Below, in pieces: positions 58,317-64,000 of a DNA stretch of 64,000 bases. The stretch's first letter is position 1, and each line of letters begins with the position of its first letter. This stretch comes from Rhizomys pruinosus (Eukaryota; Chordata; Mammalia; Rodentia; Spalacidae). The stretch covers positions 389,380 to 453,379 of the forward strand of contig VZQC01005757.1 of NCBI GenBank assembly GCA_009823505.1, given 5' to 3'. The notes under the pieces were generated by a model that was not told where the DNA came from, did no database searches, and worked only from the letters and a program-made list of their open reading frames with translations. A program made the translations under genes and the position numbers.

Positions 58317-58324
58317 TCATTTTC

Positions 58325-58511
58325 ATTTATGTGTATGTGTGTCTCTGGGTAGGCACTGGAAGGTGAGTGGGAGTGCAGGGGCCCACGGAGGTGATCCTCG
58401 AGCTGGAATAGCAGGTGGGTGTGAGCCACAGATGTAGGAGCTGGAGACAGCGTGTGTCTGCAATTCAAAGAGCAGTATGCAGTCTTAACTGCTAAGCCAT
58501 CTCTCCAGCCA
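58325..58511 (-). mobile_element. B3-like (B2-related) SINE
   Basis: GTGTATGTGTGTCTCTGGGT, GGGGCCCACGGAGGTGATCC, TGGGTGTGAGCCACAGATG and ACTGCTAAGCCATCTCTCCA match B3-type SINEs in reverse complement. Confidence 0.75.
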
Positions 58512-59411
58512 CTGAAAAGAGTAATTCTTATTTTTGTTGAAATGCTGTGGAATAAAAGTGGGTCCTAAAATGAGTATACAAAGACTCTTGTTGTTTGGAA
58601 CACTGGGTATGTTTATGTCCATGAGTATCAGGCTTTCGAATTTAATTGTTTTCAATTAATAACTAATATAGTAATGTTTATACATTCTTGGTGAGAATAA
58701 AGTGAAATAACATAAGCCTGTTTCATTGGCAAATGGTGTCTTTGTGCCTCTTGAATAATCAAGTGAAACGATGCAAACAGAAGCTACACAAGAGGCTATG
58801 CAAGATAAAGTGTGTGGAAGGACAGTGGTAGGGCAGAACACCTACAAGCTGGTTATTACAGACATAGATGTTTCCAGAAGAAGAGTCTCAACTCCCGCAA
58901 ACACTGAATATCTTGCAAGTTGCAAAAAGTCCCAGCTGTGCCATCAAGCTTAATTTAGTCACAGATCAAATGCCATTGCGCTCTTGTCTCTTCCCAGCTG
59001 CTTTTGCCGTGGGCTGGGAGAAGTTACAGCTGCAGCTCACAGATCCCCCGCAGACCAACTGTGGAGCGCGGGGGGTTGCTGGGTGAGCTTCTTCAGGCTT
59101 GGGCTAATGAGGCTGCTTAGCACAGTCCTTAGCAATTTGTCAACACCTTGGCGTTCTAGAACCATTTCCCAGGGCACTGAGTAAATATTTAAATGTTGGA
59201 GGCAAAACCAGCTTCTCGTTAAGAATCATATTATATATTCTCTGTGTTCTTTATCCTGCTAGTTGAGAAACAAAAAAGCAGCATTTCTTTCTCTCTTCCG
59301 TTGCGGATTGAGGAGACGTCTTGTCGGGGCTTTCCTAGCAGCGAGTTTGCAGGGATCTTGCAGGTAGTCTCTGGTGGGGAAATCTACCAAATCAGGCTCT
59401 TTAGTGGACAG

Positions 59412-59414
<3 letters not shown>
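58512..59414. other. No recognised feature
   Basis: The open frame at 58771-58953 and neighbours have no domain. The GC content rises near 58990-59090 without a CpG cluster large enough to call an island. Confidence 0.4.

Positions 59415-59444
<30 letters not shown>
59413..59444. repeat. Poly(T) tract
   Basis: About 30 consecutive T. It probably belongs to a decayed retroelement tail, but the body was not recognised. Confidence 0.9.
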
Positions 59445-59469
59445 GTCACAGAAGATATTTTCTATTTCT

Positions 59470-59822
59470 TTTGGTGTCATTCTATTTTTCATGTATGTGT
59501 GTGGGGAGAATCCGTATATGCATTTTTGGAGGTCGTGGGTGTACCTGCGTGGGGGTATGTGTGCATATGTATGTGAGGTGCGTGTGGAGGCCTAGGGGCA
59601 GATTTGGGGGAATCATTCTCCATAGCTCTGCCCTCTGTTCATGGTCAGACCCAGAGCTTGCAAATCAGCTTCTCTGGGAATATTCCATATCTGTCTTTCC
59701 AAGCTAGGAGTACAGGCAGGCTGCCATGTTCACCTGGAATTTCTGTGGGTCTCAGGGGACCCAGATCTCCACCTTCACACTTGTACAATAAGTACAGGAA
59801 CTAGTAAGCCATCTTTCCAGCC
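59470..59822 (-). mobile_element. B4/RSINE1-like SINE, strongly diverged
   Basis: A GT-rich lead (CATGTATGTGTGTGGGGAG, GTATGTGAGGTGCGTGTGGA, GGCCTAGGGGCAG) is followed by a decayed body and CCATCTTTCCAGCCCC. The layout is as at 30684-31092. Confidence 0.5.
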
Positions 59823-60071
59823 CCCAATAGGATTCTCAAGATGAGTCAATATGACAAAACAGAGGAAGTGAAATTGTTTTAGGACAGTCTGTTCATGTCA
59901 CTCTGTTCTGGGTCATAGGCTCAAACCTTAACAGATGTGCTGGTGCTTTATAACTGTTATTTGTTGAAAGCTATGCACTGAGTCTCAGTTTCCTAGTAGT
60001 AAGCATTCTGTGGTTATTGAAGGTGCTGTCTTTGGGGCAAGATGAATGCATGGCATTTGCGAACCCTCTTT

Positions 60072-60350
60072 AAAACTTTTCAATCAATCTGGGGCTGGAG
60101 AGATGGCTTAGCGGTTAAGAGCGCCGACCGCTCTTACAGAGGACCCGGGTTCGATCCCCAGCGCCCACATGGCGGCCAAGAACCGTCTGAAGCTCCAGTT
60201 CCAGGAGAACTCCAGTTCCAGGGGAAGCCGAGACCCTCTTCTGACCTCCGCGGCATTGCACGACACGGGTGCACAAACCTGCATGCAGACAGTACATTGA
60301 TACACGTACAGAAATAAATAAAATAAAAAAAAAAACTTTTCAATCAATCT
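60072..60350 (+). mobile_element. B2-family SINE with exact 19-bp TSD
   Basis: AAAACTTTTCAATCAATCT lies at 60072-60090 and 60332-60350. The body at 60091-60331 keeps nearly every CpG (GCGCCGACCG, CCGCGG), the GGGTTCGATCCCC B box and the 17-bp duplication. It is probably the youngest SINE in the window. Confidence 0.98.
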
Positions 60351-60454
60351 AAAAATCTAGGAAAATGTTTTTTTTTAATCCATAGATAACTGAGATATCT
60401 TGTTCTAATATTGTCTTCTATAACCATGTACAATCTTATAAAGTAAAAAATAGG

Positions 60455-60580
60455 AAAAACTATTTATTGGATACCTGCAATGTGCTGTTGCTTGGAATAT
60501 ACTTCTAAACAAAGCAGAAATAAATTCCCCGTCCCATGGTCTTTATGTTAAAGTAGAAGAGAAGACTGGTGAGAGATTGA
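60455..60580 (+). mobile_element. Ancient mammalian repeat fragment
   Basis: TTGGATACCTGCAATGTGCT, AACAAAGCAGAAATAAATTC and CCCATGGTCTTTATGTT resemble an old repeat of MIR/L2 age. Weak. Confidence 0.35.
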
Positions 60581-60989
60581 GCTAAGCGAATGAGTGAGTG
60601 AAGTTAGAATGTTCTGAGTGTCCTGCAGAAAAGCAAATCCAGAGTAGGAGTGACGGGGTGTGTGGTTATGAGGATGGGATGGGAGGTCACAGTTTTACAG
60701 TGAGCTCATTGAGGTGGTAACCTTTAACCAAGGCCTATAAGACGTGCCATATATTGGAAGCCTGGAGGGAAGAAGATGAAGAAACAGCCCAAAGTTACTG
60801 AGGTGGTTCTTGTTACAGGAAGAAAAGCAAGGTGTCTGGAACAAGGGATGGAGGAAGCATGGTGACCACAGTGAAGTTCCTGCACATAGTATGCACATTC
60901 TGTTTGCTTCACTTTGGCTCATATGGAAACCCAAACACTTATTAGACTTTTAGCAAATGCCAACATTGTAGAACATCATTTTTCAATGG

Positions 60990-61115
60990 AGCCATAAAGT
61001 GGGAATACCACCCCAATTTACAGATGAAGGAGCTGAGGCTCAGAGAAGTTGAGCTATTCATTCAGCCCAATACAGTGAGCAGATAGAGGTAAGATTGTGA
61101 CATTCTTTTGGTATA
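60990..61115 (+). mobile_element. MIR SINE fragment
   Basis: ACCCCAATTTACAGATGAAG, GAGCTGAGGCTCAGAGAAGT and TGAGCTATTCATTCAGCCCA follow the MIR core closely. The clearest MIR in the window. Confidence 0.75.
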
Positions 61116-61256
61116 GAAGCATGACCTGTTCACCACTGTGCATGTGGCCATCTCTATGCCATGCAGCAGATCAGGCATGACAGTCTGTGATCCTTTACTT
61201 TTTAGGTGTCACACTGGGTTATGGAATATTGAGGACTACTGATGTCTTTGTCAGTT

Positions 61257-61440
61257 AGAGACAGGGTCTTTCACCGAACCTGGACTTCATTGATTTGGTT
61301 GGGAAGGCAGGCTTGTGGGTGTCTCCACATTCTCAGCATTGGGCTTACATATGGGTTGTGTACCCCGACTTTTTACACAGATTCTGACAATCTGAGCTTA
61401 GGTCCTCATGCTTGAGGAACAAGCATTTTGATAAATAATC
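61257..61440 (-). mobile_element. B4/RSINE1-type SINE
   Basis: AGAGACAGGGTCTTTCACCG, AACCTGGACTTCATTGATTT, GAGCTTAGGTCCTCATGCTT and GAGGAACAAGCATTTTGA follow the reverse-complement order. Confidence 0.7.
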
Positions 61441-62814
61441 CTCCCCCTCACTTCAAATCTTAATGCGCATTATGACATAAAACAGAATTGGGTGCAACTG
61501 ATATTACTTTAATGAAAGAACTTCAGTTTCATAGAGAAAGAGTTTGGGATTGTCATCTAACATTAGTCTTTGGCCAAGCCACAGCAAAATCAGGAACCAT
61601 TGGAGAAAACTGTTTTGGTTAGATTTCACAGAACATTTTACTTCCCTGGGATATTTAATCCCCCGTGGGAATTTACAGGCTCCACAATCACACTGATTTC
61701 ATCCAAGTTGAACATTTTAATTGCTGAAGTAAAAAATAGAAAAGAAACGCAAAAATCACATGAGATAAAAAGTCTGACAACTGAGAGAGAAGATAATGGT
61801 GCTAGCAATAATGTCAATAAAATAATTAAAAATGAATTGATTTGCCTATGAAAAATAAGGGCAGAATTAGACAATCATGTTAAGCTTTGCATATGATTAG
61901 AGAGAGAAGTCTTTCAGGGCACAGGGGATGTGACAAAACCAAAGAAGGGTTGAATCTCAGGATGACTAGGGATTATTTCAGATAAGATTACAAACTTATT
62001 TTCTTTTAAAAGCAAGCATATGCAAATGGTTTAAAAGTTTCATACTAGCAGTTTCCCTTGTAAACTTGAACATACTTTCACAAGAGATAACTGTTGGAAA
62101 TACCCAGTGTAAATAGTGGCTCAGCACTTTTGATTTGTGGTTTGATAAAGTGGAGAATTCTGTTGCTTCTGTGTGGATCTCACTTCAAGTGGAGAGGCCT
62201 CATCACAGCAGGGCCTCTAGAATGGAATCCAGCTTGCTGTCTGGAAAAGGTATTGAGAGGTGGAGCCAGCTTCCTTGTCTTTCTAGCTCCTTCTTTCCCT
62301 TTCCTTGTCCCTTTCCCTCTCCCCAGTCCTTAGTGGTGCTCTCCCTTCTCTTGCTCACTTGGGCATAGCCATTGTTTTGCCTCATCCGTGGGTCTAACCC
62401 ACATCTCTGATCTGATATCTTCCAATCTTTTTGTTGTCTGTTCCTGGCCAGCCCTATCCTGCCCAACTCTCAGTACCTGATGAGCACTGGTCAGAGATAG
62501 CCCTGCCACAGGCTCTGTAAAACCCTACTATATGTAGTAGCTGGCCCTAGGGATCTGGCTTCTTAGGATTGGGCCAAATGTTTCTGAGGATATCCCTTGG
62601 ATTCTGTGACTTTCCTTCCTCTTTACTTCTCATGCAAATATAAAAGAACAATTCAGTTAATAACAGTGCAAAAAGCAATATTCTTACTGAAAAATATTGT
62701 TTAAAGCCTAGATGTTTATTCCAGTATCTCATCACATCCTTTCCTGTGATTACAGGACAAGAAGGGGACTGGGCTCGTTTGATAATAGTAGCATGTCCTT
62801 TTCCCATAACACAG
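61441..62814. other. No recognised feature
   Basis: Open frames up to 93 codons (61570-61851) lack domains. A pyrimidine-rich stretch lies at 62273-62335. Confidence 0.4.
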
Positions 62815-64000
62815 CCATTAAATCCAACAACAACAAATGGGACAATTTGAAACTAGAAAGCTTCTGTGTAGCAAATGACACCATCATCTGAGGGAATAGT
62901 TAACCTACAAAGTGAGGAAAAAATTTTTTATCAGTTATACCTCTGAGAAAGGGTTGCTGTCAAGAGTATACAAAGAACTAAAAAACAACTAATCATCAAA
63001 CAAACAAACCAATTAAAAATTAGGACAAGGAAATCAACAGGGGGTTCTCTAAAGATGAAATACTTAAAAATGTTTAACACCTTTAGTCATTAGAAAAGTG
63101 CAGATTAAAACCAATTTGAGATTTCATGTTACCCCTGTCAAGATGGCTAAGATCTGAAAAAAACCCCAAACAACAGCAAATTCTGCTGAGGATGTGGAGA
63201 AAGAAGAACACTGATCCACTGCCAGTGAGACCGCAAAGTAGGGCAGCCACTACAGAAATCAGTGTGGAGACACCTCAGCATGCTCGGGATTGATCTGCCA
63301 TATGACCCAGCCATACCACTCTTGTACATTTACCCCAAAGACTCTATACCCTACCACAGAAATTCATGTTCATTGACGCCCTTTTCATAGTATCCAGAAA
63401 TTGATGTGGTACACAATGGAATATTATACAGCTCTCAAAAGAGGAAATGATGAAATTTTACACAAATGGATGGAACTGGAAGCAATCATCCTGAGTTGGG
63501 TAACCTAACCCAGAAAGTTAAGCATTCCATGTTCTCAGTCATAGTTGGATGCTTGATTTGAAATCTTAAATATGCGTGTTTCAATTTGAAAAAGCAGAGA
63601 GGTCAAGAAACTAATAAGTGGCTATGGGTGGGGGCTTCCTGGGAGGGGAGGAAGAATGAAGTGATATGAAGTTGGAAAGGGAATAATAGAATAGAAAGGG
63701 TTAAATGGGGTGGAGAATGGGAAGGATGGGAAGGCAGGACAGAAGAAGTATAGGGAGACATAACTAATAATAAAGGTCTTTACAAAATCTGCTTACAGCA
63801 TATACATATACATTATAAAAAGAGATTTAAGGGAGTAGAGGGAGACATTGGCCCTAGTAGACACCACTGACCAATATGCAGAGAACAAGAGGCCACTGAG
63901 TGCTTATTCCTTAAGAGGACACCTATATCAAACTGCCTTCTGAGGCTCAGGGATCATTGTGGAGGAAGAGCAGAATGATTGTAAGAGCCAGAGGTGACCA
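62815..64000 (+). mobile_element. Old Lx-like L1, ORF2 C-terminus and 3' UTR, runs off the window
   Basis: 62815-63510 follows ORF2 nucleotide sequence in order (ACAAATGGGACAATTTGAAA, AGAGTATACAAAGAACTAAA, GATCCACTGCCAGTGAGACC, GACCCAGCCATACCACTC, ATGGATGGAACTGGAAGCAA) with many frameshifts. The 3' UTR contains GGCTATGGGTGGGGGCTTCC, CCCTAGTAGACACCACTGAC, CAATATGCAGAGAACAAGAG and GATTGTAAGAGCCAGAGGTG. These match the 3' UTR wording I know for rodent Lx L1s and differ from the other L1 3' ends here. The 3' end lies outside the window. Confidence 0.85.

Noticed and set aside
1..64000. Search for a novel gene system such as a defence island, biosynthetic cluster or phage.
   Set aside because: The window is repeat-rich mammalian DNA without operons or intact genes. 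The unusual content is in transposon structure.

Overview
This window is nuclear DNA from a rodent. I see no host protein-coding exon, rRNA or tRNA gene in it, so it is intergenic or deep intronic. The rodent call rests on the repeats: B1 (7SL-derived), B2 (tRNA-derived), an ID-like piece, B4/RSINE1-type SINEs, MT/MLT-type ERVL-MaLR LTRs, an Lx-like L1 3' end, and older mammalian repeats (MIR type). The B2 copies carry a 17-bp internal duplication that I do not know from mouse B2, and the L1 3' ends also look unlike mouse. I infer a myomorph rodent other than mouse or rat, but cannot name the species.

Layout. 1-5536: decayed minus-strand L1 (ORF2, then ORF1, then 5' region) with a GC-rich block at 4640-4855. 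5.5-17 kb: mostly unrecognised sequence with scattered SINEs, an MLT1-like LTR and a 584-bp polyadenylated retrocopy at 12855-13438. 17.9-19.4 kb: a long polypyrimidine microsatellite, a B1 and a twin-primed (5'-inverted) L1. 20.6-25 kb: B1/ID pieces and a B2-B1 chimera with one target-site duplication (TSD). 25.2-28.3 kb: a 3-kb twin-primed L1 with an unusually long 3' region. 28.3-40.8 kb: SINEs, LTR-like repeats and two B2s inserted at one target. 40792-41650: assembly gap. 41.65-43.1 kb: a third inverted L1. 44.2-47.4 kb: LTR pieces and an old antisense L1 interrupted by a younger L1 that keeps a 405-codon ORF2 reading frame. 48.4-53.7 kb: B2s, an L1 3' end, LTR-like repeats and an LTR-internal-LTR MaLR element. 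54.6-57.2 kb: a second long-3'-end L1. 57.2-62.8 kb: SINEs and ancient repeats. 62.8 kb to the end: an Lx-like L1 running off the window.

The genes here are transposon remnants. L1 ORF2 protein (endonuclease and reverse transcriptase) supplies the machinery that copied the L1s, the B1 and B2 SINEs and the mRNA-like retrocopy. The exact TSDs and A-tails are its signature. The most notable signals are an L1 lineage with a shared ~2-kb 3' extension and at least three different 3' ends, three twin-priming inversions in one 64-kb window, a mobilised SINE chimera, and a polyadenylated retrocopy of unknown source. All comparisons were made by eye within this window, and no database was searched.
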